Origin: Oscillospiraceae bacterium
GTDB lineage: Bacteria > Bacillota_A > Clostridia > Oscillospirales > WRJC01
DNA: 7,863 bases
Assembly: GCA_009785015.1 (NCBI GenBank)
Contig: WQXD01000176.1
Location: 1-7,863, forward strand
Direction of reading: 5' to 3'
Shown here: piece after piece, positions 1 through 5,890 of the stretch
How the letters are laid out: every line of letters starts with the position of its first letter
How positions within the stretch are numbered: position 1 is the stretch's first letter
The notes under the pieces: generated by a model
The model's database searches: none
What the model was told of the DNA's origin: nothing
The model's input: only the letters and a program-made list of their open reading frames with translations
Program-made: the position numbers and the translations under genes

Positions 1-354
1 TGCGATTTTGAACTTTTCCATTCCCAAACGCTCGACCCGCTCTACGGAGGACCGGGCATGTCAAAAGAATGGAAGCGGATTTACATAACGGGGCATAATA
101 TGCGTCTTGACGCAAAGACAATTTTGGAAGCCGGTCCGCTGAATTTTCATTTTGCCCAATATGAAATCGGCCAGCCCGGACTGCTTGAGAAAGCCGGTAA
201 AATGACATCTTCCGAAAAACAGCGGGAAATGGTCAAACTGGCAAAAGAAGCGCATGACACAGCGTCCAAACTGTCCGGTGAAGCGTGCAGAAGGTGGGCG
301 TGGCTTGAAAATTGGCTGTGGCGGGCTGAATTTCTCCACAGGACGAATATATAG
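1..354 (+). CDS. Hypothetical protein, probably 5'-truncated by the window edge
   Basis: I do not recognise this protein. The frame is open from the first base to a TAG at 352-354. An in-frame ATG at 58 has a GGAGGA 6 bases upstream (46-51), so a 98-residue protein starting there is possible. The 19 codons before it contain no stop and read like ordinary coding sequence (Leu-Tyr-Gly-Gly-Pro-Gly just before the ATG), so I favour a longer protein that begins outside the window. The visible part is soluble-looking, with no signal peptide or membrane segment. It has a Lys/Glu-rich, probably helical stretch in the middle and a Trp-rich tail with four Trp within about ten residues. The next gene starts 23 bases downstream on the same strand, so the two are probably co-transcribed. 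Which start is used remains uncertain, and no function is proposed. Confidence 0.6.
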   Translation, partial: CDFELFHSQTLDPLYGGPGMSKEWKRIYITGHNMRLDAKTILEAGPLNFHFAQYEIGQPGLLEKAGKMTSSEKQREMVKLAKEAHDTASKLSGEACRRWAWLENWLWRAEFLHRTNI

Positions 355-377
355 TAACCATTAAAAGGAAGGGGATT

Positions 378-1235
378 ATGAAAATGCAATCTGTATCTGT
401 TTTGACCGACACGCTCTTCCAAAACGGCTTTATTTGTTCGGGGGCAAGCCACGAAGACGGCATAGTCGGAAAACTTGAAAGCCCTGCGGCAAAAAAAGCG
501 CCCGATTGGAAAATTTGTCAATGGGCAACCAAATGCAACATATGCAAGGGAGCGTACAGCTCCAAAACAACCGGCTATTCCTACAAAACCGATTCGCAGC
601 TCGTGTCCGTGTCGTGGGAAAAGGAAAAGCCCATCCTCACACTTGAGCTGCTCGCTTCAAAGGAATACGATTCGCCGCGCATAGGCTGGCAGCCCTGGCC
701 TCATCTTCTTATTGAACAGTCATTTGTCCGGGATAAATTCCCTCCTTTGGGTGAACTGTTGTCGCTTATCCTCAATTTTGATTTTCGCATTCCCTGGTTT
801 AGGCGCATGATGGATAATCCCGACAATTCGCTTCACACCGCGCAAGCCAATATATTTTTTACCGTGAACTCCATGAAAAACGAAGATATGTTTTGGTTCG
901 GAGTTCCCGCCTTTGACGTCCGATACCGCCATATAGCGAATTTCCAGGCCGAAGACACGGGTAAAGACGACGCAAGTCACAAATATATATATCTTGCAGC
1001 TCAAGACAATTTTACAAATAAATCCGCGCACGACGGGGAAATCATAGAATATGAAAAAGATCTGCTTCCTCTAATAAAAGGAGGCTTGCGCGACGCTGCA
1101 AAGGCAAAGTTTCTTTTATCCGACGATATAAGCGAATACGCGGTTACTTCCTGTAATATCGGCTTTGAAATGCCCGGAACATTCGACGCTTCGTTTGAAA
1201 TCTACCGTCTCGGCCTTGAAGCTGTTAAGCGTTGA
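378..1235 (+). CDS. Hypothetical protein, 285 residues, unrecognised
   Basis: I do not recognise this family. The ATG at 378 has a purine-rich AAGGAAGGGG (365-374) just upstream, and the frame runs to TGA at 1233-1235. The protein has no signal peptide and no convincing membrane segment, so it is probably cytoplasmic. It is rich in aromatic residues, especially Trp and Phe at about residues 104-107, 134-141 and 172-179. Short alternating hydrophobic strands suggest a mostly beta fold. Cysteines at 47, 53 and 56 (a CxxC at 53-56) could form a small metal site, but the other two, at 20 and 259, lie far away, so a zinc ribbon is not clear. A carbohydrate-binding or other beta-sandwich role is possible but is only a guess. 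It follows another unknown ORF after a 23-base gap and is separated from the next gene by 142 bases that contain a new promoter. Confidence 0.85.
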   Translation: MKMQSVSVLTDTLFQNGFICSGASHEDGIVGKLESPAAKKAPDWKICQWATKCNICKGAYSSKTTGYSYKTDSQLVSVSWEKEKPILTLELLASKEYDSPRIGWQPWPHLLIEQSFVRDKFPPLGELLSLILNFDFRIPWFRRMMDNPDNSLHTAQANIFFTVNSMKNEDMFWFGVPAFDVRYRHIANFQAEDTGKDDASHKYIYLAAQDNFTNKSAHDGEIIEYEKDLLPLIKGGLRDAAKAKFLLSDDISEYAVTSCNIGFEMPGTFDASFEIYRLGLEAVKR

Positions 1236-1314
1236 AAAATTTATGCGGATTTTTGGGCTATTGGGCTATTCTAACGGAGGTTGCTTATACTGCGGAGTTT
1301 TGCCTTTTTTCATG
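1236..1314 (+). other. Intergenic stretch before the Tim44-like promoter
   Basis: There is no gene and no convincing terminator. The sequence is A/T-rich, with a tandem GGGCTATT pair near 1254-1270 and a T-run at 1304-1310. I found no stem of useful length before the T-run, so how transcription of the upstream gene ends is unclear. Confidence 0.5.
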
Positions 1315-1343
1315 TTGACAAATTTGCGTATTTGTGCTATACT
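1315..1343 (+). promoter_or_regulatory. Near-consensus vegetative (sigma-A-type) promoter
   Basis: The -35 box is TTGACA at 1315-1320, a perfect match. A 17-base spacer follows, then TATACT at 1338-1343, which matches the -10 consensus at five of six positions. Transcription would start near 1350, giving a leader of about 28 bases that contains the AAGGAGG ribosome site. The promoter lies in the gap after the unknown 285-residue gene and points at the Tim44-like gene. It should be strong and constitutive: no operator-like inverted repeat is seen over it. Confidence 0.85.
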
Positions 1344-1360
1344 TTTCAAAAATAGATTTC

Positions 1361-1367
1361 AAGGAGG
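1361..1367 (+). promoter_or_regulatory. Ribosome binding site that sets the Tim44-like gene start
   Basis: AAGGAGG lies 10 bases before the ATG at 1378. It selects that ATG over in-frame upstream ATGs such as 1165, which lies inside the preceding gene and upstream of the promoter. Confidence 0.85.
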
Positions 1368-1377
1368 AAAAAGTACG

Positions 1378-2298
1378 ATGAAAAAGAATATAGCCGTATG
1401 TTTTTTTGCGGCGCTTTTGATTGCGGCTTGCTTTATCCTGCTTTTGCCTTCCGGCGCCTTTGACGGAAACGACTACGACGGCGGAGGAGGCGGCGACTGG
1501 GGCGGCGGCGACTGGGACAGCGACTACAGCGGCGGAGGGGGCGGCGACGACGTAAGCGACTGGATCGCGATTATTGTGGTGATAGTCTTTGTCGCCATTG
1601 TCTGGTTTTTCCTGAAAAACAAGGGTGAGGTTAAAAGCGGGGGAGGGGCAGTGAGGCCGAGCTCAAACGAGGGGCTGCACATAAAACTGCCCGACAGAAC
1701 CGCGGAAATCGAAAACATAATCAAGAGCCGTGACCCCAACTTTTCGGCGGGCGACTTTCTGTCGTTCGCCAAAAGAGTATACATAGACATACAGACCGCA
1801 TGGTGCAAGCGCGACTTGACCACCGTGCGCGCACTGCTGCACGACAACCTGTACGACGCGACGGTCAAACAGGTGCAGGCGAAAATCGAGCAGGGGGTGA
1901 TTTACCACTACGAGAGCATGGTGGTCAACACATCGTATCTGACAAGCTACGCCGGCGAGGCGCAGTTCGAATACCTGACAATCTACTTAAACGCGAGGAT
2001 GATCGACTGGCAGGAAGACGAGAAGACGGGGGCGATACTGCGCGGGGACAAGGTTACGCGGTGGGATCTGCGGTACAAGATGAAATTCATGCGGTCGGCG
2101 GGTGTGGTGACCAAAGAGGAAAGTGCGGGAGCGGTGGAGCACCGTTGCCCGAATTGCGGGGCGCCGCTGGCGATGACGTCTTCGGCGAAGTGCGAGTACT
2201 GCGGAGCGGCGGTTACGACGGGACAGTACAGCTGGGTGCTTTCCGATTTCGGCACCATTCGAAACGATACCATCGACGACGGCGTCAAAACCGTTTAA
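1378..2298 (+). CDS. Tim44-like domain membrane protein with C-terminal zinc ribbon
   Basis: This 306-residue protein is probably anchored in the cell membrane. Residues 1-24 are a basic, hydrophobic signal or first membrane segment. A low-complexity Gly/Asp/Trp/Tyr stretch follows (about 30-58, with two GGGGG runs), then a clear membrane helix at about 62-80 and a second Gly/Ser linker. Residues about 105-245 match the pattern of bacterial Tim44-like domains: a helix, then an NTF2-like alpha+beta fold with alternating strands around 176-204 and 226-240. The end carries two CxxC pairs, Cys257/Cys260 and Cys272/Cys275, a typical zinc ribbon. In Firmicutes such proteins are known only as a family; their role is unclear. 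A lipobox-like Ile-Ala-Ala-Cys at 15-18 is followed by more hydrophobic residues, so a lipoprotein is less likely. The gene has its own strong promoter and faces a convergent operon 39 bases downstream. Confidence 0.85.
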   Translation: MKKNIAVCFFAALLIAACFILLLPSGAFDGNDYDGGGGGDWGGGDWDSDYSGGGGGDDVSDWIAIIVVIVFVAIVWFFLKNKGEVKSGGGAVRPSSNEGLHIKLPDRTAEIENIIKSRDPNFSAGDFLSFAKRVYIDIQTAWCKRDLTTVRALLHDNLYDATVKQVQAKIEQGVIYHYESMVVNTSYLTSYAGEAQFEYLTIYLNARMIDWQEDEKTGAILRGDKVTRWDLRYKMKFMRSAGVVTKEESAGAVEHRCPNCGAPLAMTSSAKCEYCGAAVTTGQYSWVLSDFGTIRNDTIDDGVKTV

Positions 2299-2337
2299 AA
2301 TACACGCCGTGCAGCTGTAATTTTGTCTGTTTTGTAA

Positions 2338-3831
2338 TTAATCCAGCTCCGCGTATTTTTCCATCAGATTGTCGATTGCCTTTTGAACGGAAGCTTCGTT
2401 TTTTTCGCTTAGAGAAGCCGATTCGTTTTTGTTTCCGCGGACCATCAAATATACTTTTTCTTTCATGCCGCCGAAATTATATGTCTCGTCCAGACTGTAT
2501 TTGCGCTGGCTGAATACAATGTCGAGCATTTGCCTGGATTCCTCGTCGCGGGTATTCTTGTATACGAGCGTCTTGTCATAATACGCGGGCAGTATCTGCC
2601 GCTTGCCTTCGTATGCCATCGCCTCTATGATCCCGCCTACCATTTCCGCGTCTTCGGCGGGCAGGGAAGTGGTCACGGCAAGCACATATACCCCGTCATT
2701 CACGGGGGAATAATATTCAATCTGGGATTCGTCGAACTTGGGCACGGGGAGCAAACCGAAATCGTCCTCCATGCCCCTGTTCATCCTGGCAGTATCGAGT
2801 ACCTGATGCATAAACAGCGCCCTTCCGTCGGAAAACACTTTCTGCGCGTAATTCCATTCTCCCGAAGGCAGTTTCCATTTCGCCGAATTCGTTCCGTCGA
2901 ACACCGCGTCGCCTTCATTTAATAAGCGGTTTATCTTTTCGATGGCGACGACGAATTTCGGGCGCGTTATATCAAAGACGATCTCAAAATCCGAAACCTT
3001 GTCAAATATGGTGCAGTCGAAAGCCGACAACAGACTTATAACCAAATGGACGTCGTTGGCGTACATACCGAACTGGTCGTCGAAAGTCATTTTGCCGTCG
3101 CCGTCGAGGTCGCGTTTTGCCGTACGCATGACTTCGTCCAACTTGTCGATAGTCCATTTTCCTTCAATCACGATGTCATATAGATTTTCCAGCCCGATCT
3201 GCTGATGTATGTTTTTATTGAAAGCGACTACAAACGTGCCGTCGTAGGCGTACATATTGATGTCCCCCGCGAGGAAAAATATTTTTCCTTTAAGAGGCAG
3301 GTCGCGCACGATGGCATAGTCCCACCAACTGCGGTTCGGATCGATACAGGGCGTCGTATTCAAATCGCACAGATAGCCGTCCGCGGCAAGCACCACGGCG
3401 TTTGAGAGGCGCGGGAAAGCGAAATCGAACATTTTGTCCCCGGCTTTCACGGAATTTTTAATCTTGGCCTCAAAAGTGAGGAAAGGAATCTCCAATTGAG
3501 TCAACGTCACGTCAAAAAGATCCTCGACGGTTTTGTTACGCCGGAAAGTGGCGTCGTCGACCAAATCTCCCGTTTCGGATTCGGGGCATATCGCCTCATT
3601 ACCCCATAAAGTCTCAGACGGGGTAGCGATATTTATTACACGCCCGCCGTAAGTTTTGTCGGGCAGGTTCGGGATTTCTTCGGTTTTTGCGGCGTTTGCG
3701 CCGCCTTGAATTTCGTTTTCGTTTTCGCCGCTGTTTGGCGGGGCGGTCTTTTCGGCGCAGGAAAGCGCGAAGACGGCAGCCGCGAGAATGACAATCAACA
3801 AAAAAACAGATGATGCGCGTGTTTTTTTCAT
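2338..3831 (-). CDS. ABC-type extracellular solute-binding lipoprotein (probable sugar-binding)
   Basis: This 497-residue protein is the substrate-binding part of an ABC importer and is expected to sit outside the cell, lipid-anchored. Residues 1-24 form a signal peptide (Lys-Lys-Thr-Arg, then a hydrophobic core) ending in Ala-Leu-Ser-Cys. Cys25 is the likely lipidated residue, although the -3 Ala is not the usual Leu. A polar, Glu/Asn-rich linker (26-57) precedes the binding domain, whose early part (about 60-110) has the Tyr-Gly-Gly-Arg opening and the Asp-Asp-Ala-Thr-Phe-Arg-Arg-Asn segment common in clostridial binding proteins of COG1653 type. Residues 241-252 form a DxDxDG loop of EF-hand style, probably calcium-binding. 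It is the second gene of an operon with GH51, starting 8 bases after that stop codon, which suggests that its ligand is an arabinose-containing oligosaccharide. No permease or ATPase gene is in the window. Confidence 0.93.
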   Translation of the reverse strand: MKKTRASSVFLLIVILAAAVFALSCAEKTAPPNSGENENEIQGGANAAKTEEIPNLPDKTYGGRVINIATPSETLWGNEAICPESETGDLVDDATFRRNKTVEDLFDVTLTQLEIPFLTFEAKIKNSVKAGDKMFDFAFPRLSNAVVLAADGYLCDLNTTPCIDPNRSWWDYAIVRDLPLKGKIFFLAGDINMYAYDGTFVVAFNKNIHQQIGLENLYDIVIEGKWTIDKLDEVMRTAKRDLDGDGKMTFDDQFGMYANDVHLVISLLSAFDCTIFDKVSDFEIVFDITRPKFVVAIEKINRLLNEGDAVFDGTNSAKWKLPSGEWNYAQKVFSDGRALFMHQVLDTARMNRGMEDDFGLLPVPKFDESQIEYYSPVNDGVYVLAVTTSLPAEDAEMVGGIIEAMAYEGKRQILPAYYDKTLVYKNTRDEESRQMLDIVFSQRKYSLDETYNFGGMKEKVYLMVRGNKNESASLSEKNEASVQKAIDNLMEKYAELD

Positions 3832-3835
3832 ATTT

Positions 3836-3841
3836 CCTCCT
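3836..3841 (-). promoter_or_regulatory. Ribosome binding site overlapping the GH51 stop codon
   Basis: On the minus strand the sequence reads TAGGAGGAAATATG: the TAG stop of GH51 is part of the AGGAGG site of the binding-protein gene, with only four bases before the ATG at 3831. This supports an operon with translational coupling. Confidence 0.85.
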
Positions 3842-5783
3842 AATTAATTTTATTACAAATGCATAGGGCAGTTAAGGAATACGGCGCGGTTTCAATGTCA
3901 AGCACAGAAGAATAATTTATCCGCGCGAAGGTTTTTGAAACAAAATCAGGTATGCTAAAATCATTGAGGCTTTCAAGCGACGGTCCCGACAAAGTCACGA
4001 TTCCGGCGTCGTTCATTCCGGTAAAACCGGATGTATCGACCGCGATTTTGCGGCTTATCCCCTCAGGATTGATTATCATAACCGTTACGCCGCCGCCGTC
4101 GGCGGTCGCTGTGATTTCAAGGCGGGAATCGCCGCTGTCCTCGACAATTGCGGGAACAACATTCGCCCGGCAAAGATTTGAATACATGGATAAAACCTGA
4201 AACTGCGCCGTTACGTGGCTCTCCCCGGGTTTGGTGCGTATGCACGAAGCCCACCATGCGTTTGTCAGGTTTGAAAAATTGCATATATCGACAATATCGC
4301 CGTTTTTCTGGAATACATTCAGGAATTTGGCGCAGAGCAGCGCGTTTCCGAGAGTGCTTATGAACACTCTGTGCTGTCCCCAGCTCCCTCCCGTGATGTT
4401 CCATTCGCATACCGCGATTTTTATTTTGTCTTTATATCCGCATTCTTCTATATCTTTGCGCACGCTCTCTATATGTTCGCTTACATTTATGGACTTGGAG
4501 AGCATATCTTCAAAAACAGCGTCCAAATCCGCCGTTCCGTCTCCGGAATAATTTGCCGGATAACAGTGTATATCAAGTATGTCTATCTTATCTCCGATTT
4601 GTTTCAATAACGGCCTGTTCCAGTCGCCAAACGCGCCGTTTGCGACAAATATAACGGAATCATCGACTTTTTTCATGGCGTCATAAAATTTTTGGTATCC
4701 TTTGACATAGCCGTCAAAACCTCTGTACCCCGTTTCCCAGCTTCCGTACATTTCGTTGCCTATTTCCCAATATTTCACATTATACGGTTCGGCGTGACCG
4801 TTTTTGGCGCGTAAGGCGCCGTAATATGTATCAATGCCGCCGTTGCAGTATTCCACCCAATTTGCCGCTTCCCGCGCCGTTCCGGTTCCGAGATTTACGC
4901 ATATAAACGGCTCGGTTCCGGTTTGCTTGCATAACTGCACAAATTCGTCGATCCCCACATCGTTCGGTTCAATGAGCCTGTAATTTCTGCCCGACCGGAT
5001 ATGCGACTGCCTGTAATCCCATGAAACGTCACTCCAATGATAATTATCCTGTGAACTTCGCATGGTGCGGTCGCCGACGGCGTTTTCCCAATGGTAAATA
5101 TCCGCATAACAGCCGCCGGGAAAACGGATAATATTCGGCTTCAGTTCTTTTATACGCCAAACGACGTCTTTTCGCCAGCCGCATATGTTATCGCGCGGCA
5201 TGAGGCTTGCGTTTTCCAGCAGCAAACTGCCGGCGCCTTTGAACCGTATGCAAAAATCGGCTTCGTCGTCGTTCTGCCGGGGCGTAAAAACAAATTCATG
5301 TTTGCGCCATTCATTGCCGTTTGAGCTTGATTTTATTACGGCGCCGTCATATTTTAAGAAAAAAGGCCCGTAATCCTTCCCTATGAGCACTTCGATTTCT
5401 CCGCAGTCGAATTTCGCGCATATACTTCCCGTATATTCCATATTTTTTTCGACGGGAATGCGGTGCTGTATAATCGAATTATAATCTTCTTTATCAATAG
5501 TACATTCGATTTTCTGGCAATAGCCGTTGTTGAATCCGCTTTTCTCGACAGAAGCGAAAATATTGTTTCTGGTTTTGAGAAGTTCCCAAAAATGAGCGAC
5601 GGAATTTCCGAGCGGCACGTCGTCGAATTTGCGGTTGACCAAAAGTTCGGCCCACATGCCGCTTATATGCCTCTCGAGATATTCCATGAAATTTCCGTAA
5701 ATAAACGGATTGATGCCGGCTTTTTTTTCGTTTTTGATTTTGACTTTCCCAAAAAAGCGTTTTTCGAACGGGGCTGCATCCAT
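3840..5783 (-). CDS. GH51 family alpha-L-arabinofuranosidase (cytoplasmic)
   Basis: This 647-residue enzyme probably removes terminal alpha-L-arabinofuranosyl groups from arabinan or arabinoxylan fragments by a retaining mechanism. Numbered from the ATG at 5783, the signs are an N-terminal Tyr-Gly-Asn-Phe-Met-Glu-Tyr segment (29-35), a beta-sandwich insert at about 85-195, then the TIM barrel with Ile-Arg-Phe-Pro-Gly-Gly-Cys (219-225). The acid/base is Glu344 in Trp-Glu-Ile-Gly-Asn-Glu, a conserved His lies in Asp-Ile-His-Cys-Tyr-Pro (His406), and the nucleophile is Glu460 in Val-Cys-Glu-Trp-Asn. The last 120 or so residues form the C-terminal beta-sandwich. There is no signal peptide, so it acts inside the cell on imported oligosaccharides. 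The length is close to the larger members of the family. An in-frame TTG 36 bases upstream is possible but lacks a ribosome site. Some GH51 members have endoglucanase activity, so the exact substrate is open. It is the first gene of a two-gene operon. Confidence 0.94.
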   Translation of the reverse strand: MDAAPFEKRFFGKVKIKNEKKAGINPFIYGNFMEYLERHISGMWAELLVNRKFDDVPLGNSVAHFWELLKTRNNIFASVEKSGFNNGYCQKIECTIDKEDYNSIIQHRIPVEKNMEYTGSICAKFDCGEIEVLIGKDYGPFFLKYDGAVIKSSSNGNEWRKHEFVFTPRQNDDEADFCIRFKGAGSLLLENASLMPRDNICGWRKDVVWRIKELKPNIIRFPGGCYADIYHWENAVGDRTMRSSQDNYHWSDVSWDYRQSHIRSGRNYRLIEPNDVGIDEFVQLCKQTGTEPFICVNLGTGTAREAANWVEYCNGGIDTYYGALRAKNGHAEPYNVKYWEIGNEMYGSWETGYRGFDGYVKGYQKFYDAMKKVDDSVIFVANGAFGDWNRPLLKQIGDKIDILDIHCYPANYSGDGTADLDAVFEDMLSKSINVSEHIESVRKDIEECGYKDKIKIAVCEWNITGGSWGQHRVFISTLGNALLCAKFLNVFQKNGDIVDICNFSNLTNAWWASCIRTKPGESHVTAQFQVLSMYSNLCRANVVPAIVEDSGDSRLEITATADGGGVTVMIINPEGISRKIAVDTSGFTGMNDAGIVTLSGPSLESLNDFSIPDFVSKTFARINYSSVLDIETAPYSLTALCICNKIN

Positions 5784-5792
5784 AATTATGAT

Positions 5793-5797
5793 CCTCC
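5793..5797 (-). promoter_or_regulatory. Ribosome binding site that sets the GH51 start
   Basis: GGAGG on the minus strand lies 9 bases before the ATG at 5783. It lies downstream of the alternative TTG at 5819, so it can serve only the ATG. This gives a 647-residue rather than 659-residue protein. Confidence 0.8.
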
Positions 5798-5822
5798 GAG
5801 TAATATAAATTTGTTTCAACTA

Positions 5823-5851
5823 TTGACTTTTAAAGCGGTTTATGTTATCAT
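5823..5851 (+). promoter_or_regulatory. Promoter for the DUF362-dtd-MBL run
   Basis: TTGACT at 5823-5828 matches the -35 consensus at five of six positions. A 17-base spacer follows, then TATCAT at 5846-5851, also five of six for the -10 box. The start site would be near 5858, with a leader of about 33 bases that contains GGGGGA at 5877-5882, eight bases before the ATG at 5891. No other promoter is evident before the downstream genes, so the three genes probably share this one. Confidence 0.7.
5831..5842. repeat. CG-centred inverted repeat, candidate operator
   Basis: TAAAGCGGTTTA has perfect four-base arms (TAAA and TTTA) around a central GCGG and lies inside the -35/-10 spacer of the plus-strand promoter. 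Sites with A/T arms around a central CG are typical of LacI-family regulators, including CcpA (cre sites), but this one misses several cre consensus positions. A regulator binding here could affect both divergent operons. The short arms could occur by chance. Confidence 0.3.
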
Positions 5852-5854
5852 AAC
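5844..5854. repeat. Perfect 11-base palindrome over the divergent -10 region
   Basis: GTTATCATAAC has perfect five-base arms around a central C. Its plus strand supplies the -10 box TATCAT and its minus strand supplies TATGAT, so one symmetric element could open DNA for both directions. It could instead be an operator half-site. Confidence 0.5.
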
Positions 5855-5875
5855 TAAAAAAATATAGCATATACA
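5847..5875 (-). promoter_or_regulatory. Possible promoter for the GH51 operon
   Basis: On the minus strand, TATGAT (5847-5852) matches the -10 consensus at five of six positions. Seventeen bases further upstream, TGTATA (5870-5875) matches the -35 box at only three of six. Transcription would start near 5840, giving a leader of about 56 bases. The poor -35 box suggests weak or activator-dependent expression, as would suit an inducible sugar operon. No better candidate is seen between 5784 and 5890. Confidence 0.35.
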
Positions 5876-5890
5876 TGGGGGACGTGGCAG

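Noticed and set aside
1254..1270. Tandem GGGCTATT pair as a regulatory repeat
   Set aside because: There are only two short copies, and they lie more than 40 bases upstream of the -35 box. Chance duplication is as likely.
2279..2310. Inverted repeat ACGGCGT / ACGCCGT around the end of the Tim44-like gene as a terminator
   Set aside because: The stem is only seven bases with an 18-base loop, it overlaps the stop codon, and the T-rich stretch after it is interrupted. It is not a convincing intrinsic terminator on either strand.
1800..2513. Long plus-strand open frame of 237 codons overlapping the Tim44-like gene
   Set aside because: It is a shadow frame, rich in Arg and Gly, with no ribosome site. 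It overlaps both the Tim44-like gene and the end of the binding-protein gene, which have clear family features.
5784..5819. Extension of GH51 to a TTG start at 5819
   Set aside because: The extra 12 residues are basic and unlike the family, no ribosome site precedes the TTG, and a good GGAGG site lies directly before the ATG at 5783.
5463..5867. Plus-strand open frame of 134 codons opposite the start of GH51
   Set aside because: It is antisense to a well-supported GH51 gene, has no family features and runs through the divergent promoter region.
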